From the NCBI GenBank assembly GCA_031411995.1, contig JANOCD010000112.1, positions 62,001 to 126,000 on the forward strand: a stretch of 64,000 bases of DNA, given 5' to 3'. Below, piece by piece: positions 17,226-25,300 of the stretch. Each line of letters opens with the position of its first letter. Position 1 is the stretch's first letter. A program made the translations under genes and the position numbers. The notes under the pieces are model-generated. The model did not search any database, was not told where the DNA came from, and was given only the letters and a program-made list of their open reading frames with translations. This stretch comes from Rudanella sp031411995 (GTDB taxonomy: Bacteria > Bacteroidota > Bacteroidia > Cytophagales > Spirosomataceae).

Positions 17226-18599
17226 ATGAAAAAGCTACTTTCCGTCCTGTTTGTCCTGATGATGAACGTACCCGGCTGGGCGCAGCAGGTCGCCAACAAA
17301 CCCGACCGTGAACAGTGGTACATGGACCTCGGCTTCGGTATGTTCATCCACTGGAGCCTCGATTCGCAAGTGGGGGCCGTCATCAGCCATTCAATGGCGG
17401 GCGCATCCGACGATTACCTCAAACGCTTCACCACGGAGCTACCCGCCACCTTCAACCCCAAAAAATTCGATCCCGACGAGTGGGCCACGCTTGCCCGGCT
17501 GGCGGGCATGAAGTACGTGGTTTTTACGGCCAAGCACCACTCGGGGTTCTGCATGTGGCCCACCAAAACTACGCCCTTCAACGTAGCCAACACGCCGTTT
17601 AAGCGCGATCTGTTGCGCGAGGTACTCGATGCGTTCCGCAAACAGGGGGTGGCTGTGGGGCTTTACTTTTCGCCCGAAGATTTCAATTACCTCTACGGGC
17701 AGAAAATTCCCATTGGCCGGTTGCAGCATCCGCAGCATTTCCCGGCCAAGAATCCCGGTTTAATGGCCTACGACAAAGCCCAGCTCAACGAGCTACTCAC
17801 CAATTACGGCCCCATCGACCTCCTGTTTTTCGACGGCCCGGCCGAGGGGTTGAAAGAGTACGCCTGGCAGTTGCAGCCCAACGTGGTGGTGACGCGGGGG
17901 CAGATGAACACGCCCGAGCAGAAAATACCCGATCAGCCACTGCCCGGCCCCTGGGAGTCGTGCTACACGATGGGCACCGACTGGCAGTACAAACCCACCA
18001 ACGACCCGCACAAAACCGGCACCGAAATCATCAACATGCTCATCGAGACCCGCGCCAAGGGCGGTAACCTGCTGCTGAACGTAGGCCCCAAACCCAACGG
18101 CGAAATCCAGATCGAGCAGGAAGCTCTGCTGCGCGAGGTGGCCCTGTGGCACCTGGTCAATGCGGAGAGCATTCACGAGGTACGTACCTGGGACATTATC
18201 CGGGAGGGGCCGGTCTGGTTTGTGAAAAGCAAAACCGGCAACACGGTATATGCCTTCATGCCCGGCGGTAACGCCGGTTCGCCGGGCCGCTGGGAATACG
18301 GCGACCGCAAGGAGTTTGTCTTGAAAACCCTGGAAGGTACCGGATCGCCGGACCGCGCCCAAACAAAGGTGAGCGTGGTGGGCTATGCCAGTCAGCTGGT
18401 GGAGTACCGCGAAGGGTTCGATGCGTCGCTGACGTTTCAGCCTACGCCCCTGGGGCTGGTTATCAGCGCCGTGAACGGGCAACGGCTCTATACGAATAAT
18501 AAATGGCCCAACCCCGTGGTGCTCAAGATCGAAAATGTGCGTTACAAGCCGTTGGAGGTTACCAAAGACAAAAAAAGCAAGATCGACGGGGCTAATTAA
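17226..18599 (+). CDS. GH29 alpha-L-fucosidase, exported
   Basis: 457 residues from ATG 17226; the ATG two codons earlier adds only MC and gives a poorer signal peptide. A signal peptide (KKLLSVLFVLMMNVPGWA) is followed by the GH29 barrel: QWYMDLGFGMFIHWSL, MKYVVFTAKHHSGFCMWPT, GVAVGLYFSPEDF, and DLLFFDGPAEG, in which Asp203 is the expected nucleophile. GGNLLLNVGPKPNGEI is also typical of GH29. It removes alpha-linked L-fucose from glycans in the periplasm or at the cell surface by a retaining mechanism. It is the only exported enzyme in an otherwise cytoplasmic operon (36 nt after uxaA, 12 nt before the SDR) and identifies L-fucose as the sugar that the operon handles. The acid/base residue is not obvious by eye. 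Confidence 0.93.
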   Translation: MKKLLSVLFVLMMNVPGWAQQVANKPDREQWYMDLGFGMFIHWSLDSQVGAVISHSMAGASDDYLKRFTTELPATFNPKKFDPDEWATLARLAGMKYVVFTAKHHSGFCMWPTKTTPFNVANTPFKRDLLREVLDAFRKQGVAVGLYFSPEDFNYLYGQKIPIGRLQHPQHFPAKNPGLMAYDKAQLNELLTNYGPIDLLFFDGPAEGLKEYAWQLQPNVVVTRGQMNTPEQKIPDQPLPGPWESCYTMGTDWQYKPTNDPHKTGTEIINMLIETRAKGGNLLLNVGPKPNGEIQIEQEALLREVALWHLVNAESIHEVRTWDIIREGPVWFVKSKTGNTVYAFMPGGNAGSPGRWEYGDRKEFVLKTLEGTGSPDRAQTKVSVVGYASQLVEYREGFDASLTFQPTPLGLVISAVNGQRLYTNNKWPNPVVLKIENVRYKPLEVTKDKKSKIDGAN

Positions 18600-18611
18600 T
18601 TCACCAGATAA

Positions 18612-19376
18612 ATGTTTCTGTTAACCCAAAAAGTGGCCCTCATCACCGGTGGGGGAAGTGGCATCGGAGCGGCTATTGCCCGGTTGTTTGCCCAGCAGGG
18701 TGCCGTGGTGCACATTCTTGAATTCAACGCCGAAGCGGCCACCGAAACCGCCGTGGCCATTCGGCTGGCGGGGGGCGAGGCCTACGTACACGCCTGCGAC
18801 GTCACGAATGGCGAGCAGGTGCGACATACCATCCAGAAAATCAGGCGGGTCGATCTGCTGGTCAACAACGCCGGTGTTGCCCACGTGGGAAAGCTCCATC
18901 AGACATCAGAAGCCGATTTCGACCGGATTATCAACGTCAATGTCAAGGGCGTTTACCATTGTCTGTCGGCGGCTGTTCCGCTTATGCAGGCGCAGGGGGG
19001 CGGGGTGATTCTGAACATGTCGTCCATTGCCGCGCTGGTGGGTGTTCCCGACCGCTTTGCCTATTCGATGAGCAAAGGAGCCGTACAGTCCATGACCCTC
19101 TCCGTCGCCCGCGACTACCTCGCCGACCGGATTCGCTGCAACTGTATGTCGCCCGCCCGAGTCCACACGCCGTTTGTCGATGGATTTCTGGCCAAAAACT
19201 ACCCCGGCCGCGAAGCCGAGCAGTTCGCGAAACTCGCTCAAAGCCAGCCCATTGGCCGCATGGGTACGCCCGACGAAGTAGCCGCGCTGGCCCTGTACCT
19301 CTGTTCCGACGAAGCCGGGTTTATAACCGGTTGCGATTACCCCATCGATGGCGGTTTTGTCCATCTAAACAACTGA
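18612..19376 (+). CDS. SDR-family oxidoreductase, probable 2-keto-3-deoxy-L-fuconate dehydrogenase
   Basis: 254 residues with a complete classical SDR set: TGGGSGIG near residue 12 for NAD binding, NNAG near 88, and the catalytic Ser138, Tyr151 and Lys155 (YSMSK). The stretch CNCMSPARVHTPFVDGFLAKN resembles the substrate loop of known 2-keto-3-deoxy-L-fuconate dehydrogenases from the Xanthomonas-type oxidative fucose pathway. It would oxidise 2-keto-3-deoxy-L-fuconate to the 2,4-diketo acid with NAD+, the substrate of the FAH enzyme encoded 5 nt downstream. The general SDR call is certain; the substrate rests on context and loop similarity. Confidence 0.86.
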   Translation: MFLLTQKVALITGGGSGIGAAIARLFAQQGAVVHILEFNAEAATETAVAIRLAGGEAYVHACDVTNGEQVRHTIQKIRRVDLLVNNAGVAHVGKLHQTSEADFDRIINVNVKGVYHCLSAAVPLMQAQGGGVILNMSSIAALVGVPDRFAYSMSKGAVQSMTLSVARDYLADRIRCNCMSPARVHTPFVDGFLAKNYPGREAEQFAKLAQSQPIGRMGTPDEVAALALYLCSDEAGFITGCDYPIDGGFVHLNN

Positions 19377-19381
19377 TTCCT

Positions 19382-20245
19382 ATGAAACTGATTCGATTTG
19401 GCCCCGCTGGCCAGGAGAAACCCGGCCTTGAGATCGACGGAAACCGGTATGATGTGTCGGCCATCGCTACAGACTATAACGAGGCTTTCTTTGCCAGTGA
19501 AGGGCTTTCCCGGTTGCGGAACCACCTCAACAGCCCACGTTTGCTGGGTGATATTCTGCCGCTGATACCCACCGACACACGCCTGGGGCCACCCATTGCC
19601 CGGCCTTCCAAAATTGTGTGCATCGGCCTTAACTACGAAGACCACGCCCGCGAAACCGGAGCCGCAATCCCCGAGGAGCCCGTTATTTTTCTGAAAGCGA
19701 CCACAGCCTTCTGCGGCCCGTTCGATGACATTATTATTCCCAAAGATTCGACCAAAACCGATTGGGAAGTCGAACTGGCGGTGGTGATTGGCAAGCAGGC
19801 AAGCTACGTACCTGAGGCCGACGCGATGCAGTATGTGGCGGGGTACTGCCTGCACAACGACGTGTCGGAGCGGGCGTTTCAGCTCGAACGGGGCGGCACC
19901 TGGGATAAGGGCAAGGGTTGCGACACCTTCGCGCCGGTTGGTCCTTACCTGGTCACGCCCGACGAGATTACCGACGTAAATAACCTCGGATTATGGCTTA
20001 TGGTCAACGGGCAATCCATGCAACGGGGCAGTACGAATTGCTTGATTTTCAAGATTCCGACGCTGATTGCCTACGTCAGCCAGTTTATGACGCTGCTGCC
20101 CGGCGACATTATTTCTACCGGCACCCCGCCGGGTGTGGGGCTGGGTATGAACCCACCCACGTACCTGAAACCGGGCGACGTAGTGGAACTGGGCATCGAC
20201 GGTTTGGGCCAATCCCGGCAACAGGTTCGGGCGTTTGAAGCCTGA
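19382..20245 (+). CDS. Fumarylacetoacetate hydrolase-family enzyme, probable 2,4-diketo-3-deoxy-L-fuconate hydrolase
   Basis: 287 residues from ATG 19382. A longer frame starting inside the SDR gene was rejected because only this start gives the family N-terminus (KLIRFGPAGQEKPGLEIDG). FAH core motifs are SKIVCIGLNYEDHARETG, then metal ligands Glu129 and Glu131 in TDWEVELAVVIG and Asp160 in HNDVSERAFQ, and PGDIISTGTPPGVGLGM near the end. The enzyme cleaves beta-diketo acids; in oxidative L-fucose catabolism it splits 2,4-diketo-3-deoxy-L-fuconate into pyruvate and L-lactate. The neighbouring SDR supplies the substrate and LutABC consumes the lactate, which supports this role over other FAH-family reactions. 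Confidence 0.88.
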   Translation: MKLIRFGPAGQEKPGLEIDGNRYDVSAIATDYNEAFFASEGLSRLRNHLNSPRLLGDILPLIPTDTRLGPPIARPSKIVCIGLNYEDHARETGAAIPEEPVIFLKATTAFCGPFDDIIIPKDSTKTDWEVELAVVIGKQASYVPEADAMQYVAGYCLHNDVSERAFQLERGGTWDKGKGCDTFAPVGPYLVTPDEITDVNNLGLWLMVNGQSMQRGSTNCLIFKIPTLIAYVSQFMTLLPGDIISTGTPPGVGLGMNPPTYLKPGDVVELGIDGLGQSRQQVRAFEA

Positions 20246-20294
20246 ACCATCTGATAACTGAAACCTCGAAGCAAGACCTGACTCTCACTACGTT

Positions 20295-21308
20295 ATGACC
20301 ACGCACACAGACGAGCAATCGTTAGCCTTTCCGGTGGGTATTACCCTCGACCGGTTCATTATGCAGAATCAGGCGGCTTTCCCCCACGCGTCGGGCGAAT
20401 TGTCGCAGTTGTTACGCGACATAGCCCTGGCGGCTAAAATCGTCAATCGGGAGATAAACCGGGCGGGCCTGGTCGATATTATCGGGGCGGCTGGCTCGGC
20501 CAATGTGCAGGGCGAAAATCAGCAGAAACTCGATGTCATGGCCGATATCCGGTTCACCCGTGCGCTCACTAACGGGGGCGAAGTGGCCGCTATTGTTTCG
20601 GAAGAAAAAGAGGAGCTGATCCTGACAGGCAACCACGATGCCAACTACGTGGTGGCCATTGACCCGCTCGATGGCTCGTCGAATATCGACGTCAACGTGT
20701 CGATTGGTACTATCTTTTCCATTTATCGACGTGTATCGCCCAGCGGAACGCCCCCCAACGAAGCCGATTTTTTGCAGGGTGGTCGTCGGCAGGTGGCGGC
20801 TGGTTATATTCTGTACGGTTCATCGACTATGCTGGTGTATTCGACGGGGCATGGTGTCAATGGCTTTACCTACGATCAGTCGCTGGGCGAGTTTTTCCTG
20901 TCGCATGCCTTGATGCAGAGCCCGCAGGATGGCCGGATCTATTCCTGTAATGAAGGCAATCGCCCGGATTTTCCGGAGGGGGTGCAGCAGTATCTGGCGC
21001 AATATGCCGACCGTCGTTATTCGGCGCGCTATATTGGTTCGCTGGTGGGTGATTTTCACCGCAACCTGCTCAAAGGGGGTATTTATCTGTACCCCCCCAC
21101 CCCTGCTTTGCCAACGGGTAAGCTGCGGCTCTTGTACGAGTGTTACCCGCTGGCGTACCTGATTGAGCAGGCAGGCGGTCAGGCATTCGACGGCACCACG
21201 GATATTCTGGACATATCCCCTCAGTCCATTCATCAGCGGTCAACTCTTTACATTGGGGCTACCACCATGATGGACGAGCTGTTCGATTTACTGGCATCGA
21301 CCGACTGA
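20295..21308 (+). CDS. fbp: Class I fructose-1,6-bisphosphatase
   Basis: 337 residues, the normal class I length. The metal-binding signature DPLDGSSNID begins at Asp123, preceded by the conserved EEKEE loop near residue 104. LYECYPLAYLIEQAGGQAFDG near the C-terminus is the class I substrate-binding signature. It hydrolyses fructose 1,6-bisphosphate to fructose 6-phosphate, the committed step of gluconeogenesis. It lies 49 nt after the FAH gene in the fucose operon, which makes sense because the pathway ends in pyruvate and lactate and the cell must rebuild hexose phosphates. An intrinsic terminator follows it. Confidence 0.95.
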   Translation: MTTHTDEQSLAFPVGITLDRFIMQNQAAFPHASGELSQLLRDIALAAKIVNREINRAGLVDIIGAAGSANVQGENQQKLDVMADIRFTRALTNGGEVAAIVSEEKEELILTGNHDANYVVAIDPLDGSSNIDVNVSIGTIFSIYRRVSPSGTPPNEADFLQGGRRQVAAGYILYGSSTMLVYSTGHGVNGFTYDQSLGEFFLSHALMQSPQDGRIYSCNEGNRPDFPEGVQQYLAQYADRRYSARYIGSLVGDFHRNLLKGGIYLYPPTPALPTGKLRLLYECYPLAYLIEQAGGQAFDGTTDILDISPQSIHQRSTLYIGATTMMDELFDLLASTD

Positions 21309-21340
21309 ACTCAGTACTCATTCTAAATAGGTTGGATTCC

Positions 21341-21377
21341 AGAAAGCCACATCCGTCTGGGTGTTGGCTTTCTTTTT
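21341..21377 (+). terminator. Intrinsic terminator between fbp and the downstream SDR gene
   Basis: AGAAAGCCA (21341-21349) and TGGCTTTCT (21365-21373) form a perfect 9-bp stem with a 15-nt loop, and the right arm runs into five T residues (21373-21377). This is a classic rho-independent terminator in the plus direction. Only 12 nt remain before the next gene starts. Confidence 0.8.
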
Positions 21378-21389
21378 CACAAAAACGAT

Positions 21390-22169
21390 ATGGATTTACA
21401 GCTAAACAATCAGGTCATTCTTGTTTCGGGCGGGGCTAAAGGCATTGGCGAGGGCATTTGCCAAACACTGGCCGCCGAGGGAGCCATTCCCATCATTATC
21501 GGTCGCCATGCCGACGATAACCGTAAGGCCGTGGCCGCAATCGAAGCCGCCGGAGGCCGGGCCTACAGTATTGTGGCCGAACTAACGCAACCCGACGACT
21601 GTAAACGGGCGGTTCAGGAAGCGGCAGATCGGTTTGGGCGCATAGACGGGCTGGTGAACAATGCCGGGGTGAACGATGGCGTGGGGCTGGAAAGTGGTAG
21701 CTATGAAGCCTTTGTGGCGTCGTTGCACAAAAATCTGGTGCATTATTACCTGCTGGCGCACCATGCGCTGCCCTACCTCAAAGCAACGAAAGGGGCCATT
21801 GTGAACATCGGCTCTAAAACCGCCGAAACCGGGCAGGGAAATACCTCGGCCTACGCAGCCGCCAACGGGGGGCGCAACGCCCTCACCCGCGAATGGGCCG
21901 TTGAGCTCCTTTCCTACGGCATTCGGGTAAACGCCGTGATTGTGGCCGAGTGCTATACGCCCCTCTACGCCAGCTGGCTCCAGACGTTTGCCGATCCGGC
22001 AACCCAACTGGCGAAAATTACGGCTAAGATTCCGCTCGAAAACCGCATGACAACAGCCGAAGAAATTGCCCAAATGGTGGCCTTTTTACTGTCGCCAAAA
22101 TCGAGCCACACCACCGGCCAGTTGATTCATGTCGATGGTGGGTACGTTCATCTCGACAGGTCCATGTAG
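21390..22169 (+). CDS. SDR-family oxidoreductase, probable L-fucose dehydrogenase, with YxxxN instead of YxxxK
   Basis: 259 residues. The SDR dinucleotide motif SGGAKGIGEGI, the NNAG motif and catalytic Ser142 and Tyr155 are present, but the position of the catalytic lysine is Asn159 (SAYAAANGGRNALTREWA). The REWAVELLSYGIRVNAVIVAE segment resembles L-fucose dehydrogenases of oxidative fucose pathways, so the likely reaction is L-fucose plus NAD(P)+ to L-fuconolactone, the first step. It is separated from fbp by a strong terminator and needs read-through or an internal promoter. Without the lysine the enzyme may be slow, use another base, or have a different job. Confidence 0.78.
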   Translation: MDLQLNNQVILVSGGAKGIGEGICQTLAAEGAIPIIIGRHADDNRKAVAAIEAAGGRAYSIVAELTQPDDCKRAVQEAADRFGRIDGLVNNAGVNDGVGLESGSYEAFVASLHKNLVHYYLLAHHALPYLKATKGAIVNIGSKTAETGQGNTSAYAAANGGRNALTREWAVELLSYGIRVNAVIVAECYTPLYASWLQTFADPATQLAKITAKIPLENRMTTAEEIAQMVAFLLSPKSSHTTGQLIHVDGGYVHLDRSM

Positions 22170-22179
22170 AAACGTAATA

Positions 22180-22201
22180 CCGGGCCGTGAAAATAGCCCG
22201 G
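22180..22201 (+). terminator. GC-rich hairpin after the last gene of the fucose operon
   Basis: CCGGGC (22180-22185) pairs with GCCCGG (22196-22201) around a 10-nt A-rich loop, 10 nt past the SDR stop codon. There is no T tract, so it may be a weak or factor-assisted terminator. Confidence 0.4.
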
Positions 22202-22223
22202 AAATGCACTTAAATACCCCCTT

Positions 22224-22246
22224 TGCAACATAGAGACCAGCAAATG
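22224..22246 (+). promoter_or_regulatory. Putative HTCS binding site upstream of the modular lyase-like gene
   Basis: The site carries TGCAACAT then ACCAGCAA with the same internal spacing as the site at 31572-31594 (19 of 23 bases identical). Its left 18 bases also match the copy at 31593-31610 at 16 positions. It lies 62 nt before a TTTGTAC element, exactly the distance seen at the GH105 operon. It is the likely target of the hybrid two-component regulator at 27346-31461. Confidence 0.6.
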
Positions 22247-22260
22247 ACCAGTTGGCGGCA

Positions 22261-22292
22261 TTGTATAGGTCAATAAAAACTGTGATTTGTAC
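22261..22292 (+). promoter_or_regulatory. Candidate promoter of the modular lyase-like gene
   Basis: TTG at 22261-22263 is followed after 18 nt by GTGATTTG (22282-22289), a two-mismatch -7 box, then TAC. The weak -7 box agrees with a promoter that depends on an activator bound at 22224-22246. Confidence 0.4.
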
Positions 22293-22320
22293 AGTTTTAA
22301 ACGCCTAAAAGTTCGTCTTT

Positions 22321-25300
22321 ATGTTTCTACGAATACTGCTATCCTGGGGGGTAGCACTCCTGTTGTACCTCCCGGCACTGGCCCAGACCAATGTCATTAC
22401 AGACCCCGGCTTCGAATCCATCACGGCGGGAACCAGTAGCTACACTACCAATTTGGCCGGTACGGTCTCTGGAGCAGCCGTGTTCGGCCGGTGGCAACTG
22501 ACGTTTGTCACCGGGACATGCAGTACTACGATGCCTTGTTCCGGTACGGCTACTGGGTGTTCAAGTGGCAGCTCGGTCATTACCACGGCCGACCGCAACT
22601 CGGGCAATCAGTCTATTTATATCCGTATTAACAAGCAGACAAACCGGAACGACATTAAGCTTTATCAAGTCCTCTCGCAGTCGGTTGCCGCCGGAAGTTA
22701 TGAGGTTAGCTTTTACATGAAATCGGACGGGGTATCGCTAGTGACGGTCAATGTGTTTAAGTCAACGGCAGCGGCCACGGCTAACGGGGGCGAAACATCG
22801 GGCACCATTACCGGGACAGCTTCGTCGTTTTCGTCGACAACCGGATGGCGCAAGTACCGGGCCGTGGTGGATCTGTCGGGCTGGACGGAGGCAGAGCGCA
22901 CCGGCCTGCGGGTTTCTTTTCGCCCCAATACGGGCACGGGTACAACCGGAACGTCACTGCCGCAGGGGCCTTGTCCTAAACAGTTCTGGTTCGATGATTT
23001 TGTGATGCGTCCGGCTTCCACGCGGGGCGATCTGGTCGATCTTCGAGCTACGGCCATTCAGGTGGCCCGCGAAAGACAGGCATTAGCCGCTAATGCCGGC
23101 TTTACGGATGAAGCCAACGACCTGCTGGCCGAAATCAATTCACTGACGGCTACCCCCACCCCTTTAGTTCCCGATAAAGCCATTGGTTTTTTTCCGGCCC
23201 CGCTCCACACCACAGCCGCTACCAACCCTTTCATTCAGAGCATGAATAGCTGGGCGGGTACATACTTGGGGCAGTCGTTTCCGGTTTATACCAAATCGAC
23301 ATCCACTTCAATGGTGTTTCCGGGTGGGCGCGGGTTGGCTCCAACCATCCGCGAAACCGGAGCCACCGCCGAAAGTCTGTATTGGCTGCTGGTTTCCCCC
23401 CTGAGCGATTATCAATATAACCCTGATTTATTTTATCGGTTTCTGCACATTCTCTATGCCTCTGCCGACGATTACAACATCCACGGGGCAAGCGGGGAAA
23501 TTGATGAAGTACCCGGTGCTACAACGAGTGGGCTAAACGACTGGTTTGCTGCCCCTATGTTTGCTTATAGCTGGCGCATGGGCGATTATTCATTTGCCGA
23601 TTACATCCCCACTACGTTCAAAAATCGTTTGCGTAATGCTTCCGAGATAATGGGCGGCATCTATTTCACCATTGCCCAGACAGGTTTGGCTGGGGGAACC
23701 TACGTAAACCGCGATGTTTCGTATGCGGAAGTGCTGGCCCACACGGGACTTCATCGGAACCGGACCGACTGGACCGATTATGCCCGAACGATCGTTACGT
23801 CGCTCAACACCCGTTGCATTTACCCAGATGGAGCCTATAGCTATATTCGGGATCAGAACGAAACCGCCAATTACCACGGCGGCACCAACAATTCACTGGC
23901 CAAGATACACGCCGTACTCGACGTTCCTGAAGCGCTCACGGCCATTGCCAAAACCGTCAACTACGAGCTACTCAGCATTGAACCCGCAGAAGTGCCGGAA
24001 TTTTTTACGGCTCCTTCCTGGAAAACACAATGGAACGGACAGTCCGGTTTTTCGGGGGAGCCGTTGCTCTTTCTGACCGGCAATCCGTACCTGAAAGGGC
24101 AGTTTGATACCTTCAAGAATCTCTTTGGGACTGGGTACAACCCCATGTATCGAAAGATTCTGCCCAGCTCGCTCAATGTGTCGTTTTATCGGAACGATAT
24201 CACCGCCAAACCCTTACCCAATAACTACGTGGTGTATGACCGGAACATTCAGGGGGCACGGGCGAGGTACGGCCGGTTCTCGTATGCGATCAACGGGCGC
24301 GATGTGGATGCAAACGAAACCGTTGGCTCAACAACCCCCGGTGGTCTGCCCGGTATGCAAACCTTTGTGGGCGCTATGGTAACTCAGGCTGGTCGGCAGA
24401 CGTTCAACGGTGTTAACCGGGACGAATACAACGCGGCCCTGATGGCGGTGCATTCTAAAGTACACGTTCGGACAACGGCCAACCAGGAATGGCGCGACTG
24501 GGTTTATACCTCCACGCGGATAAACCCCAAAACCAACGTTACCAAAACGGCTACGGCGTTTTCTTCTCCCGCCAACCTGCAACGGCAAAACGTAGGCCCC
24601 ACGACCTTCGACAGCGACTGGGGCACTTTCCAGCAGTGGATTACCCTCCCCGACCGGCTCATTGGGGTGGTAGAAACGTTTCCAAAAAATGGCAATCCCG
24701 CGCAAGCCCTGGAAATTGACGGCCGCGTTCGGTTTACTTATGGACGGGCTGAACTGACCAACCCCAAAAACATAACGGTGCTGGAGGCCAACAAACGCTA
24801 CGCTTACGGCAACTTACAGGCCATTATCCACGATCACGACTTTACGCAAATCAGCACCGGAACGGCCGGTATCCTGCGCGACGATTTTCCAACTGCCGAA
24901 GAGATCGTTTTCCGTTACAACCTCTCTGATGGAACCACCCCGTACACCTACCCCGGTGATACGCGAAAGTATTTTGTGGTTGAAATCCGGCAGAGTGGGG
25001 CCGTGGGCGATGCGTCGGTGAGCCGGATTTCCAACGGCGATCTGAAAGGGCTGGTGGTCCGGCTCAACGGTCAGTCGTACCATGCGTACCGGAACCTGGG
25101 CAATGCCCAGCTTTCGGTAGATCTGAGTACCTCCGTGACAGCGGGCAATATCCACAAACTGTATTTTTCGCGCACGGATAATGAACCTCAAACCCCGCAA
25201 ACATTTACGGTTACCACCGGCTTACCTGCCAACCTGACCCTACCCGCCAATGAACAGATCTTTCTGGTATCGGGCAATCAGGGCGAACCCTTGAGCAATG

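Noticed and set aside
18959..19381. Possible N-terminal extension of the FAH gene through the SDR gene
   Set aside because: The extension is out of frame with the SDR and has low-complexity Arg/Ser-rich sequence; the family start is at 19382.
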